From assembly GCA_050330195.1 (NCBI GenBank), contig JBHJOB010000027.1, forward strand, positions 62,001 to 126,000: DNA of 64,000 bases. Direction: 5' to 3'. The translations under genes and the position numbers were made by a program. Shown piece by piece: positions 55,147-63,814 of this stretch (positions within the stretch are counted from its first letter, which is position 1; every line of letters starts with the position of its first letter). The DNA is from JAHQVI01 sp050330195 (lineage in GTDB: Bacteria > Pseudomonadota > Alphaproteobacteria > Rhizobiales > Rhodomicrobiaceae). The notes beneath the pieces were generated by a model that had not been told where the DNA came from, did not search any database, and was given only the letters and a program-made list of their open reading frames with translations.

Positions 55147-56133
55147 TCAGCCGTTCAGCGTTCGCATCCCGGCTTCGTCGTAGCGCTCGCCCATGACCCT
55201 TACGGCAAGCGCGTCAAGGCGGCTGGTCTGATCCGGCGACAGCGCGACATTGGCTGCCCCCAGATTGACGTCGAGATTCTCAAGCCGTGTGGTGCCAGGG
55301 ATCGTGACGATATGTTCGCCGCGTCCCAGAACCCAGGCAAGCGCGACCTGCGCGGCACTCGCCCCGACCTCGCCAGCCACCTGTTTGACCTCTTCGACGA
55401 GCGCCACATTCCGGGCAAGAGCCTCGCCCTGGAAACGCGGCGCGGCGACAGCGCGAAAATCAGGTCCATCCGGTTTCCAGTCGGTGGAATAGGCCCCCGT
55501 CAACATGCCCCGCCCGAGCGGCGAATAGGCGACGAAACTCGCGCCCAGTTCCTTGCAGGCGGGGATGACGTCATCTTCCATAACGCGGGTGAAAATCGAA
55601 TATTCCGACTGCACAGCCGAAATCGGATGAACGACGGCGGCGCTGCGCAGGGTTTCGGCGGTCACTTCGGACAAACCGATGGCGCGCACCTTCCCTTCGC
55701 GGACCATCTCGACCATTGCGCCGACTGTTTCCTCGATAGGCCGGGAGAAATCGCGCCGATGGAGATACCAGAGGTCGACATGGTCGGTGCGCAGGTTCTT
55801 CAGCGACTGCTCCAGCGCGCGGCGCGCGTTTTCGGGCGAGCCATCGACGCTGCGCTCCTGTGTCTCCATGTTGTATTTCGGACCGAACTTGGTGGCGATG
55901 AAAACCTTGTCGCGCCGGTCGTGGAATGCGGCGCCGAGGAGTTTTTCGTTGGCCCCCGCGCCGTACAGCTCGGCCGTATCGAAATGATCGACCCCGCGGT
56001 CGATCGCGCCATGCAGGAGCCGGACGGCATCGCTCTCTTTCATGGCTTCTCCATAGGCGAAGGACATGCCCATGCAGCCAAGTCCGATGGCGTTCACAGC
56101 CGGGCCGGTCTGGCCAATCTTGCGTCGGATCAT
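55147..56133 (-). CDS. Aldo/keto reductase
   Basis: A 328-residue NADPH-dependent TIM-barrel oxidoreductase. The catalytic Asp and Tyr lie in FDTAELYGAG, Lys in FIATKFGP, and His in DLWYLHRRD. The C-terminal VTIPGTTRLENLD cofactor-binding segment is intact. AGGAGAATTCCGC precedes the ATG at 56133. A perfect 18-base palindrome lies 25 bases upstream, after the TetR gene on the same strand. Substrates of this group are diverse aldehydes and ketones. Confidence 0.92.
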   Translation of the reverse strand: MIRRKIGQTGPAVNAIGLGCMGMSFAYGEAMKESDAVRLLHGAIDRGVDHFDTAELYGAGANEKLLGAAFHDRRDKVFIATKFGPKYNMETQERSVDGSPENARRALEQSLKNLRTDHVDLWYLHRRDFSRPIEETVGAMVEMVREGKVRAIGLSEVTAETLRSAAVVHPISAVQSEYSIFTRVMEDDVIPACKELGASFVAYSPLGRGMLTGAYSTDWKPDGPDFRAVAAPRFQGEALARNVALVEEVKQVAGEVGASAAQVALAWVLGRGEHIVTIPGTTRLENLDVNLGAANVALSPDQTSRLDALAVRVMGERYDEAGMRTLNG

Positions 56134-56157
56134 GCGGAATTCTCCTGTCCATTGAAA

Positions 56158-56175
56158 TGAGTGAGCGCTCACTCA
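56158..56175. promoter_or_regulatory. Perfect palindrome, TetR operator
   Basis: TGAGTGAGCGCTCACTCA, an 18-base perfect palindrome of the TGAGTGA...TCACTCA type widely seen for TetR regulators. It sits in the promoter region of the aldo/keto reductase gene. Confidence 0.75.
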
Positions 56176-56219
56176 CAATATGGATTCAGGAGGCGGATGC
56201 GTCAAGCCGTCATGCCGGA

Positions 56220-56804
56220 TTATTCTTGCCAGCCCGCCAGAACCGCCTCGGCGGCTGCGTCAAGCTCCTCGTCCGTCCAGCGGCGACCCTTGATCTCGAC
56301 CTTGAGCAGGTAGGAAATCGGCGCCAGAAACAGATTGGTAAGCAGATCCGTCGGCAATGACTTGAAGTCGCCGGAGGCTATCCCGTCCTTGTGCAACTCT
56401 GCCGCCATCTCGGCCACCGCTCTTGCCGCTTCTCCGCCCTCACGCGCCGCCAGTGCGGACTCCATGAAACGCTGCCCGAACAGGAACGCTTCGCGGTCCG
56501 CGCGATAGGCGCGATAAATCGCAAGCCAGGTCCGCTTGAGGCGTTCAGGAGGCGGCGCGTCTTGATCCGCATCCGAGGCTGCGCTGAGAAAGACCTCGGA
56601 CTTGATTTGCTGATAAGCGGCGATCAGCAGCGCATCCTTGCTCTCGAAATGCCGGTAGAGCGTGCCCTCCGCCACGCCCGCTTCCTTCGCGATCGCCGCC
56701 GTCGTCGCGGCAGCCAGACCGTCCCGCGCAACGATCCGGATGGCGGCGCGCATGAGGCGGTCGCGCGTCGACATGGCGGATTTCGGCAGCTTCTTGCTGG
56801 TCAT
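56220..56804 (-). CDS. TetR/AcrR family transcriptional regulator
   Basis: A 194-residue repressor. The helix-turn-helix is TTAAIAKEAGVAEGTLYRHF. The ATG at 56804 gives 22 residues before the conserved MSTRDRLMRAA; another ATG is at 56774. It lies upstream of the aldo/keto reductase on the same strand, with the operator between them, so it probably represses the reductase (inference). Confidence 0.9.
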   Translation of the reverse strand: MTSKKLPKSAMSTRDRLMRAAIRIVARDGLAAATTAAIAKEAGVAEGTLYRHFESKDALLIAAYQQIKSEVFLSAASDADQDAPPPERLKRTWLAIYRAYRADREAFLFGQRFMESALAAREGGEAARAVAEMAAELHKDGIASGDFKSLPTDLLTNLFLAPISYLLKVEIKGRRWTDEELDAAAEAVLAGWQE

Positions 56805-56836
56805 GTCTGCTATAGCGCCTGCGTCGCCCGCGACTG

Positions 56837-57838
56837 TCAAGCCGATGCTGACGCCGGCGGATCAGCCGGCGCGCCTGCCAGATGCGCGATCCGGCCGCCA
56901 ATATCGTCATAGCTTACAGCCCGCACCGCGCCGCGCTCGGCAAACCGGGCGGGCCAGCTGATCCCGGCCTTGCTGAAGCAGTTGTTCAGGAGAAAAAGCG
57001 GCCGCCCCTGGTCGAGCGCCGCCTTGGACTGGATATAGGTGCCGTTCGAATCGCCGATTTCCACGATGATCGACGCATTGGTCAGCGCCGACATGGTGAC
57101 GTTGCGCTCGGGGAAGAACTTGCGGTTGTAACGCCAGTCCTTGGCCTCGTAGAGCAGCACCGGAACCTGCGAGATCACCAGAAATTCCGACGCGATCCGG
57201 CGTTGCAGCTCTATATTCTGGCGCGGATAGGTCTTGTGGATGGGCGTGCCGAGCACGGCGATGGTGCGCCCGCCAGCCTCCAGCGCCGTCGTGTGAACGA
57301 TCGTATCCGTGCCCGCCGCCAGCCCGGATACGATGGTGAAGCCGTCCTCCACGAGATGACGGACCAGCCTGCGCGCACGCGTAACCCCGTCCTCCGATAG
57401 CTGCCGCGCGCCCACAACCGCGACGGATGGGGTGTCGACGAGGCTCCAATCGCCCTGCGAGTAAAAGGCGCGCAACGGATGGCGCGCATCGCGAAGCTGC
57501 GGCGGGTAATCCGGCGCGCCGAATAACCGGACATCGACATTTCTCGATCCGGCCCTCGCAAGACGGGTCAGCACATCTCTCGCATGGCCCGCCGCAGTCG
57601 CGGCGTCGACAAGGTCCGAGGGCTGACCGCTCGGCGCGGCGCGAATCCATTCCGAAAGCGTCTTGAAGGTCGCGCCCGGCCGGAGGCAGAGCACTTCATA
57701 GGCCCCCATCTCCAGATATGGGGCCGGCAAGGGCGTTTCGCCGGCGATTTCGGCAAAACCTTTGCGGAACAGGGAGGATAGCGACAAATCCGAACTCTGC
57801 TGACAGTGACTGCGATCACCTTCAGCTATAGTCCGCAT
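56837..57838 (-). CDS. DprA/Smf-like Rossmann protein lacking the C-terminal winged helix
   Basis: A 333-residue protein with the DprA core: YPPQLRDARHPLRAFYSQG, VAVVGARQLSEDGVTRARRL, IVSGLAAGTDTIVH and TIAVLGTPI. The segment equivalent to the ssDNA/RecA-binding FPRRN region reads RKFFPERNVTMSALTNASII. Typical DprA has a winged-helix C-terminus and lies next to topA; here the tail after the core is only about 40 residues and topA is absent. It may be a paralogue with a distinct role. Confidence 0.78.
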   Translation of the reverse strand: MRTIAEGDRSHCQQSSDLSLSSLFRKGFAEIAGETPLPAPYLEMGAYEVLCLRPGATFKTLSEWIRAAPSGQPSDLVDAATAAGHARDVLTRLARAGSRNVDVRLFGAPDYPPQLRDARHPLRAFYSQGDWSLVDTPSVAVVGARQLSEDGVTRARRLVRHLVEDGFTIVSGLAAGTDTIVHTTALEAGGRTIAVLGTPIHKTYPRQNIELQRRIASEFLVISQVPVLLYEAKDWRYNRKFFPERNVTMSALTNASIIVEIGDSNGTYIQSKAALDQGRPLFLLNNCFSKAGISWPARFAERGAVRAVSYDDIGGRIAHLAGAPADPPASASA

Positions 57839-57898
57839 GGAGAGTGGGCGTAATCGGCGCAAATACGCATGACGGGAGACAGGGAAAAAAGACGCGGC

Positions 57899-58777
57899 TC
57901 AGGAAAAACGTCCGCGGAAGCTCGCGGCAATCCGGGACAATTCCTCATCCGGCACATCGCCAATGACCATGAAACCGTAGCCGCCTTCCACCCAATGCAC
58001 CACGTTCATTCCCTGCCGCGTTTCGCTGGCCAGCGCCTCTTCCGGGCTCTGGGAGGAGATGATGCAAAGCGCGACGGGCGTGTTGCCTCCATGCAGATAA
58101 GAGATCTGCGCGAGCGGCTTGTCCTCCAGCCTGAGAAGCTGCGTGCCCTGAAAGGTCAACTCCGGCGCGGAAATCCGGTCCTCGGGGAGCTGAAGCCCGA
58201 GGGCGGTCTCGACGCGTTGCAAATTGGCTTGGCGCTCGGACGGATCGGTGGGCATCCCCTCAAGCGTTTCGCGCGAGAACAGAGCGACATAACGCGCCGC
58301 CGCCTCGCGCCAGCCGACGGTTTCCTCCCCGACCTGAACGGGCTCATTGAAAAAGCCGCCGGTAACAAGACCGCCGGTAAAGACGAACGCCAGGATCGCC
58401 GCGGCAGCCGCCATCCGCCATAGCGGCGTTCTCTGCGGCGCCGGGGCGTTGCGTGGACGGAAGGAAACCACATTCTCCTCGCCGCCGCTGGCGCCTGCAT
58501 CTGCCGGCGTATCCGAAGATGCCCCGCCTGCCTGACGCTTGGCCATCAACTCGGCGAGCATCCCCTGAAGCTTGTCGTCGGGCGCAGCGTCAAGCAGCAG
58601 GTCGAACGCCTCGCCGAAGGGCCGGCCGCCGGTCTTGAGCATGGCGAGCCTCTCACGGGCTTCGCCGTCATACATCAGAGCTTCGGCAACGAGTTGCTGT
58701 TCATCGCCGGTCAATTCGCCGTCAATATACGCCACCAGCTTCTCATTGCTCAGATCCACCTGGTCCGACGGGCTCAT
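57899..58777 (-). CDS. Transmembrane anti-sigma factor
   Basis: A 292-residue protein 30 bases downstream of an ECF sigma gene. The cytoplasmic N-terminal part (about 1-115, with KLVAYIDGELTGDEQQLVAE) binds sigma in this family; one transmembrane helix (about 120-143, MAAAAAILAFVFTGGLVTGG) leads to a periplasmic domain of about 150 residues. The HxxxCxxC zinc motif of ZAS anti-sigmas is absent. AGGAACAG precedes the ATG. Signal and protease are unknown. Confidence 0.85.
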   Translation of the reverse strand: MSPSDQVDLSNEKLVAYIDGELTGDEQQLVAEALMYDGEARERLAMLKTGGRPFGEAFDLLLDAAPDDKLQGMLAELMAKRQAGGASSDTPADAGASGGEENVVSFRPRNAPAPQRTPLWRMAAAAAILAFVFTGGLVTGGFFNEPVQVGEETVGWREAAARYVALFSRETLEGMPTDPSERQANLQRVETALGLQLPEDRISAPELTFQGTQLLRLEDKPLAQISYLHGGNTPVALCIISSQSPEEALASETRQGMNVVHWVEGGYGFMVIGDVPDEELSRIAASFRGRFS

Positions 58778-58807
58778 CGCGCTGTTCCTGTTTTTTCGTG
58801 CTTCTCG

Positions 58808-59341
58808 TTATTCCCCCGGCAAGACAAACTCGTCCTGATCCTTCAGGCTGGCGAGTTTGCTGCGCGCGGCGGCCAGACGGCTCATCACCGTCCCCACCGG
58901 CACGTCCAGCACATCGGCAGCTTCACGATAGGCCATGCCTTCCCCGTAAACCAGAAACACCGCTTCGCGTTGTCCGTCCGGCAAGCGTTCCACCTCCTTC
59001 AACACCTGACGAGCCAATAAATTCGTATTCATCTCGCCGATACCGTCAGTTACCAGTGCGATTTCCGCATCGACCTGGCCCTGCCCCTCCCGGACACGGC
59101 GGGAGCGGAGTTCATTTTTCCAGATGGAGCTCAATATCGTGTACGCCCAGCGGGACAGCTGGGTGCCGGGCTGAAACTGGTCACATTTTTCCAGCGCCCG
59201 CAGGCAGGCGGCCTGCACCAGTTCGTCCGCCGTGTCGGGATTGCCGGTAAGCACAAGGCCATAGCGCCATAGCCGCTTCATCAGCGGTGACAGCCCCCCG
59301 TGGACTTCCTGACATCCCGGACTTAATTCGCTGCTGCTCAT
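58808..59341 (-). CDS. ECF-type RNA polymerase sigma factor
   Basis: A 177-residue sigma factor with regions 2 and 4 only. Region 2 includes NPDTADELVQAACLRAL and FQPGTQLSRWAYTILSS; region 4 includes LPDGQREAVFLVYGEGM and the recognition helix AADVLDVPVGTVMSRL. The ATG at 59341 is preferred over one 13 codons earlier. It is the first gene of the sigma/anti-sigma operon. Confidence 0.92.
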   Translation of the reverse strand: MSSSELSPGCQEVHGGLSPLMKRLWRYGLVLTGNPDTADELVQAACLRALEKCDQFQPGTQLSRWAYTILSSIWKNELRSRRVREGQGQVDAEIALVTDGIGEMNTNLLARQVLKEVERLPDGQREAVFLVYGEGMAYREAADVLDVPVGTVMSRLAAARSKLASLKDQDEFVLPGE

Positions 59342-59534
59342 GGCTGCCCCCGGGCCGCTCTCTTGCCCGTAAATCCACATCGATTTGCCCTACCATCTAT
59401 CGCCGATTTGGCCGGAAGCCAAGACAATCAGCGGAAAAACTTCCCCGAAAGCGAAAGAAACCGAAAAAGGCTGGCATGGAGGCATGAGCCGTATAACTAT
59501 CGGGCGGAATCGCAAATCCATAAGGATCGACGCC

Positions 59535-60926
59535 ATGAGCCAAACGTTAGACGATGTGCTGAACCATCTGGATGCATCGACCGACGCCGCTTTGGAGCGC
59601 CTCTTCGCGCTCTTGCGCATTCCCAGCATCTCGACCGACCCCGCCTTTGACGAAGCCTGTCACGAAGCTGCCGGCTACTGTGCCGATCAGCTCTCGGCGC
59701 TCGGCTTCGAGGCGCGCGTGCAGCCGACGGCGGGCAAGCCGATGGTGGTGGCGCACTGGAAGCATCCCTCGGGCGCCGCGTCCCACGTCCTGTTCTATGG
59801 CCACTACGACGTCCAGCCGGTCGATCCGCTAGATCTGTGGGACGCGCCGCCTTTCGAGCCGCGCATCGCCGATGACGACAGGAACGGCAAGGTTGTCGTC
59901 GCCAGAGGCGCCAGCGACGACAAGGGGCAACTCATGACCTTCATCGAGGCCTGCCGCGCATGGAAGGAGACCGGCGGAAGCCTGCCCTGCTCTGTTTCGG
60001 TTCTGCTCGAAGGCGAGGAAGAATCTGGCAGCCCGAGCCTTCCGGCCTTTCTCGAAGCGCACAGCCAGGAGTTGAAAGCGGATCAGGCGCTGGTCTGCGA
60101 CACCAGCCAGCTCGGCCCCGACCAGCCTGCGATCACAACCAGCCTGCGAGGTCTTGCCCATGCGGAAATCGTGCTCAAGGCTGCAAACCGCGACCTGCAT
60201 TCGGGACATTATGGCGGAGCGGCGCTGAATCCGATCCGTGCGCTGACGCAGATTCTCGGCGAGTTGCACGACGCCGAAGGTCACGTTCAGATCCCCGGCT
60301 TCTACACTGGCATCGTCGAGCCGACCCAGGAGCAGCGCGCGCAATGGGATTCCATCGGCGTGACGGCGGAAAACTTTCTCGGACCGATCGGACTGACCAA
60401 ATCGGCGGGCGAAGTCGGGCGCACATTGCTCGAACAGGTCTGGTCACGCCCGACGGCTGAGATCAACGGCATCATCGGCGGCTATACGGGCCCTGGCCAC
60501 AAGACGGTCATTCCCGCGCAAGCCTCGGCCAAGCTGACCTTCCGCCTCGTGCCCGGACAGGAGCCGGCAAAAATACTCGAAGGCTTCAAGCGCTTCGTGA
60601 ACGAGCGGCTGCCGGAGGATTGCAAGGTCGAATATGTCGGGCTGGACGGAAGCCCCGCCATCGGCTTCGACACGAAGCTTCCCGCCATTCAGAAAGCCGC
60701 CGAAGCGCTCAGCGAGGAATGGGGGCGCGAGGCGATCCTGATGGGCGCGGGCGGCTCGATCCCGATTGTCGGCGCGTTCAAACGCGAACTCGGCATGGAT
60801 ACGGTGCTGGTCGGCTTTGCTCTGGACGACGACCGTATCCATTCGCCCAACGAGAAATACAACCTGACGAGCTTCACCAAGGGCGCGCGCTCATGGGCGC
60901 GCATCCTCGGCAAGCTTGGGGCTTAG
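59535..60926 (+). CDS. M20 family dipeptidase (CNDP/PepV-like)
   Basis: A 463-residue zinc peptidase of the M20 family that cleaves dipeptides or related amides in the cytoplasm. Metal and catalytic segments are LFYGHYDVQPVDP, ARGASDDKGQ, LLEGEEESGSPS and a dimerisation-domain HSGHYGG. The ATG at 59535 has AAGGATCG upstream; upstream codons are not conserved. It is divergent from the sigma operon and converges with the Sel1 gene. Confidence 0.92.
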   Translation: MSQTLDDVLNHLDASTDAALERLFALLRIPSISTDPAFDEACHEAAGYCADQLSALGFEARVQPTAGKPMVVAHWKHPSGAASHVLFYGHYDVQPVDPLDLWDAPPFEPRIADDDRNGKVVVARGASDDKGQLMTFIEACRAWKETGGSLPCSVSVLLEGEEESGSPSLPAFLEAHSQELKADQALVCDTSQLGPDQPAITTSLRGLAHAEIVLKAANRDLHSGHYGGAALNPIRALTQILGELHDAEGHVQIPGFYTGIVEPTQEQRAQWDSIGVTAENFLGPIGLTKSAGEVGRTLLEQVWSRPTAEINGIIGGYTGPGHKTVIPAQASAKLTFRLVPGQEPAKILEGFKRFVNERLPEDCKVEYVGLDGSPAIGFDTKLPAIQKAAEALSEEWGREAILMGAGGSIPIVGAFKRELGMDTVLVGFALDDDRIHSPNEKYNLTSFTKGARSWARILGKLGA

Positions 60927-60945
60927 TTCAGCCGGCCGAAACGCG

Positions 60946-61947
60946 TTACTGCAGGAGCGCCGAAGTCGATTGCTGCCAGTCAAAGGCGGATTTCTCCGCC
61001 TTCTTGCGTTCATCTGGCGTCAGTGAAGCGAGGAACCTGTCCAGGGCGAAGTCGCTGACGCCGGCCTCGCGGGACAGCAGATGCCATTTCGCGGCCGCGA
61101 CCCAGTCGCGTTCGGTGCCAACCCCACCCGCATAGGCATGAGCCAGGCGGTTCTGCGCCACCGGATTGCCTTTTTCGGCCGCGCTGCGGATCATTTCGAA
61201 GCCTTTGGCTTCGTCTTTTTTCACGCCCTTGCCCTGATAGAGCGCGATTCCGAATTCCAGCTCCGCATTGGACATGCCGGTCTCGGCTGCCTTGCCGACC
61301 CAGTAGGCCGCCATCCGTTCGTCGGTCGCAACGCCGAGGCCTTCCTTGTAAAACGCGGCCAGATCGAACTGGGCGGCAATATTGCCCATCTTCGCCGAGC
61401 GCTCCATGAGTTCGACCGCCTTTTCCATATCTTCCGGCCGCCCCTCGCCCTCGACATAGATCAGGGCGAGATTGTAAAGTGCCGTGTCGTGGTTCTGGGC
61501 CGCGGCCATCTCGAAGAACTGCGCGGCCTGCTCCTTGTTCTGCTTGATGCCACGCCCCTCGGCCAGCATCACACCGATCGAGAATTGCGCATGGGGATCG
61601 CCGAGCTGGGCGCCCCGGAGATAGGATTCCGCCGCCTTGGCCTCATCCTGGGGAACGCCGAGGCCCTGTTCGTAGATCATGCCGAGCAGCACATTGGACG
61701 GCCCGTCGCTGGTCGCCGACTTTTCGGCGAGTTCCTTGGCTTCCATGTAGCGCCGCTTCTCGAAGGCTGCGTAGGCCGGGTCCTTCCCGGCAACCTCCAA
61801 CTCCACTTCGCCGGCGCCCCAGCCATTGCCCGCGGCATCGCCGGTCTTGGCCGCGCTCGCCTGAGCGGAAAGCAACGCGCCGGCAACAACCGCCAGCATG
61901 ATAAGTCGAAGCATCGTCCGCCCGATCCTGTACCCGTTACGCATCAT
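60946..61947 (-). CDS. Secreted Sel1-repeat protein
   Basis: A 333-residue protein with a signal peptide (ending about residue 33, SAQASAA) followed by about six Sel1-like helical repeats; typical units are GMIYEQGLGVPQDEAKAAES and NLALIYVEGEGRPEDMEKAV. Such repeats mediate protein-protein contacts, often in signalling or envelope functions. Its start overlaps the end of the thiE-like gene by 11 bases. An internal ATG at 61914 also gives a signal peptide. Confidence 0.88.
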   Translation of the reverse strand: MMRNGYRIGRTMLRLIMLAVVAGALLSAQASAAKTGDAAGNGWGAGEVELEVAGKDPAYAAFEKRRYMEAKELAEKSATSDGPSNVLLGMIYEQGLGVPQDEAKAAESYLRGAQLGDPHAQFSIGVMLAEGRGIKQNKEQAAQFFEMAAAQNHDTALYNLALIYVEGEGRPEDMEKAVELMERSAKMGNIAAQFDLAAFYKEGLGVATDERMAAYWVGKAAETGMSNAELEFGIALYQGKGVKKDEAKGFEMIRSAAEKGNPVAQNRLAHAYAGGVGTERDWVAAAKWHLLSREAGVSDFALDRFLASLTPDERKKAEKSAFDWQQSTSALLQ

Positions 61948-62542
61948 GGTCTGTATTCATCGTCAGTTCGCGAAGCCGGGACAACTCGTGCCCCGCGTCG
62001 CCGGCCTTGAACTCCACGGCCAGAAAGTCCGCCCCTGCGCGCACCAGATCCCCGGCCTCGTCAAAGCCTTCGCCGTCCCGCAGCCACGCCACGCAGGGCA
62101 CCTCGAAAACTTCGCTCCACCAGCCGATCATCTCCGCCCGCTCATCGGGTTCGGCAGCGCCGGTCTCGCCGAACGCCACGTAATCGGCGCCGGCTTCCGC
62201 CATGAGCATTGCTTCATGACGGGACAACCCGCAGGATACGCCGATGGATTTGTTGGCGCCGAGCGCGCGCCGCGCCTCCGCAAGACGCTCGGCATCGGCG
62301 CGAATGTGAACGCCGTCCATATCGAGCTCGCGGGCGAGGCTCCAGTCCTCTTCGATCAAGATGGCGAGATTCTGACCTCTTGCGATCTCCAGCAGTTCGG
62401 CAATCCCCCCGCCTGCCCCACCGGGCAGGCCGGTGATCAGCAAGGCGGAAGGCGCAGCCTCGCGCAAGGCGGCATCCAGATCGCCTGCCGCCGGAAGCGC
62501 GCCGCCGCGCAGACGCAAATAGATTTCACAATTGTGGTCCAT
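61937..62542 (-). CDS. Divergent thiamine-phosphate synthase-like (ThiE/TenI) protein
   Basis: A 201-residue TIM-barrel protein of the ThiE/TenI group. Segments DMDGVHIR, SIGVSCGLSRHEAM and AGADYVAFGE match the family, but the substrate residues of ThiE are altered: the NDR-type segment reads EEDWSLA and the GPxxxT phosphate loop is replaced by GETGAAEP. True thiamine-phosphate synthase activity is therefore doubtful. It lies between gap and the Sel1 gene on the same strand. Confidence 0.8.
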   Translation of the reverse strand: MDHNCEIYLRLRGGALPAAGDLDAALREAAPSALLITGLPGGAGGGIAELLEIARGQNLAILIEEDWSLARELDMDGVHIRADAERLAEARRALGANKSIGVSCGLSRHEAMLMAEAGADYVAFGETGAAEPDERAEMIGWWSEVFEVPCVAWLRDGEGFDEAGDLVRAGADFLAVEFKAGDAGHELSRLRELTMNTDHDA

Positions 62543-62588
62543 CAGTCTGCCATGCTGACGAAAGGAGACGCGAAAAATCGGGGAGCGC

Positions 62589-63599
62589 TCAACCGGTCAG
62601 CTTGCCGATCGCCGCTGCCGTATCGCACATGCGCGCAGAGAAGCCCCACTCATTGTCGTACCAGGACAGCACGCGCACCAGACGCCCATCGACGATCTGG
62701 GTCTGCGACAGGTCGAAGGTCGAGGAGTGCGGATCGTGATTGAAGTCGATCGAAACAAGCGGCTCGGAGGTTACGGCAAGCACGCCTTTCAGCTCATTCG
62801 CGGCAGCCCGGCTCATGGCGCTGTTGATTTCCTCGACCGTCGTCTCGCGCGCCGGAATGATCTTCAGGTCGATCACGGAAACATTCGGTGTGGGCACGCG
62901 GATGGCCGTGCCGTCGAGCTTGCCCTGCAACTCGGGAAGCACCAGACCGACGGCCTTGGCGGCTCCCGTGGAGGTCGGAATCATCGAAATGGCGGCGGCG
63001 CGTGCGCGGCGCAGATCCGAATGCGGCAGGTCGAGAATGCGCTGGTCGTTCGTATAGGCGTGGATGGTCGTCATGAAGCCCGACTGGATGCCGCACAGAT
63101 CGTTGAGGATCTTCGCGACCGGCGCGAGACAGTTCGTCGTGCACGAGGCATTCGAGATCACGGTGTGGCCCGGCTCGATCCTGTCGTGATTGACGCCATA
63201 GACAACGGTGATGTCGGCGCCCTTGGACGGAGCGGACACCAGAACCCGTTTCGCGCCTGCGGTCAGATGCGCGGCGGCCTTGTCGCGGTCGGAAAAGATG
63301 CCGGTGCATTCCATCACAACATCGACGCCAAGCTCTCCCCAGGGGAGCTTGGCCGGATCGCGTTCGGCCAGCACCTTGAACGGACCGGCGCCGACATCCA
63401 TCATGTCGCCTTCGATCTTCACCTCGCCGGGAAAGCGCCCATGCACGCTGTCATATCTGAACAGATGCGCATTCGTCTCCACCGAGCCGAGATCGTTGAT
63501 GGCGACCAGTTGCAGATCGTCCCGGCGATGTTCAATCATGGCCCGCACCACGTTGCGTCCGATCCGCCCGAAACCGTTGATTGCAACCTTGATCGCCAT
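62589..63599 (-). CDS. gap: Glyceraldehyde-3-phosphate dehydrogenase, type I
   Basis: A 336-residue glycolytic/gluconeogenic enzyme. The NAD loop is INGFGRIGRNVVRA, the catalytic Cys153 is in NASCTTNCLAPV, and WYDNEWGFSARM is at the C-terminus. GGAGG lies before the ATG at 63599. It is followed by the thiE-like and Sel1 genes on the same strand. Its promoter must lie in the short gap before 63711. Confidence 0.96.
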   Translation of the reverse strand: MAIKVAINGFGRIGRNVVRAMIEHRRDDLQLVAINDLGSVETNAHLFRYDSVHGRFPGEVKIEGDMMDVGAGPFKVLAERDPAKLPWGELGVDVVMECTGIFSDRDKAAAHLTAGAKRVLVSAPSKGADITVVYGVNHDRIEPGHTVISNASCTTNCLAPVAKILNDLCGIQSGFMTTIHAYTNDQRILDLPHSDLRRARAAAISMIPTSTGAAKAVGLVLPELQGKLDGTAIRVPTPNVSVIDLKIIPARETTVEEINSAMSRAAANELKGVLAVTSEPLVSIDFNHDPHSSTFDLSQTQIVDGRLVRVLSWYDNEWGFSARMCDTAAAIGKLTG

Positions 63600-63710
63600 G
63601 AAAACCTCCGCCTTTTGACCCCAGCCATGCGCGTGCCGCGACTGCGGGTCCGATTTAACAATTCTCACCGTTAGATGCTGATGTTTCCCGCAAAAGGCAA
63701 GGCGTTTTCC

Positions 63711-63730
63711 GAATCACCCGGAGGTGATTC
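63711..63730. repeat. Short perfect inverted repeat upstream of gap
   Basis: GAATCACC-CGGA-GGTGATTC, perfect 8-base arms with a 4-base loop. It lies between the 5'-truncated frame and gap. It could be a terminator for the former, though no T-run follows, or an operator for gap. Confidence 0.5.
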
Positions 63731-63814
63731 CGCCGCCTGGATCGCCATGCGGGAGGTCGCTCGGATCACTCCGACCGCCTCACCATAGCGCCTGAGTGAA
63801 TATTCGACCAACGA

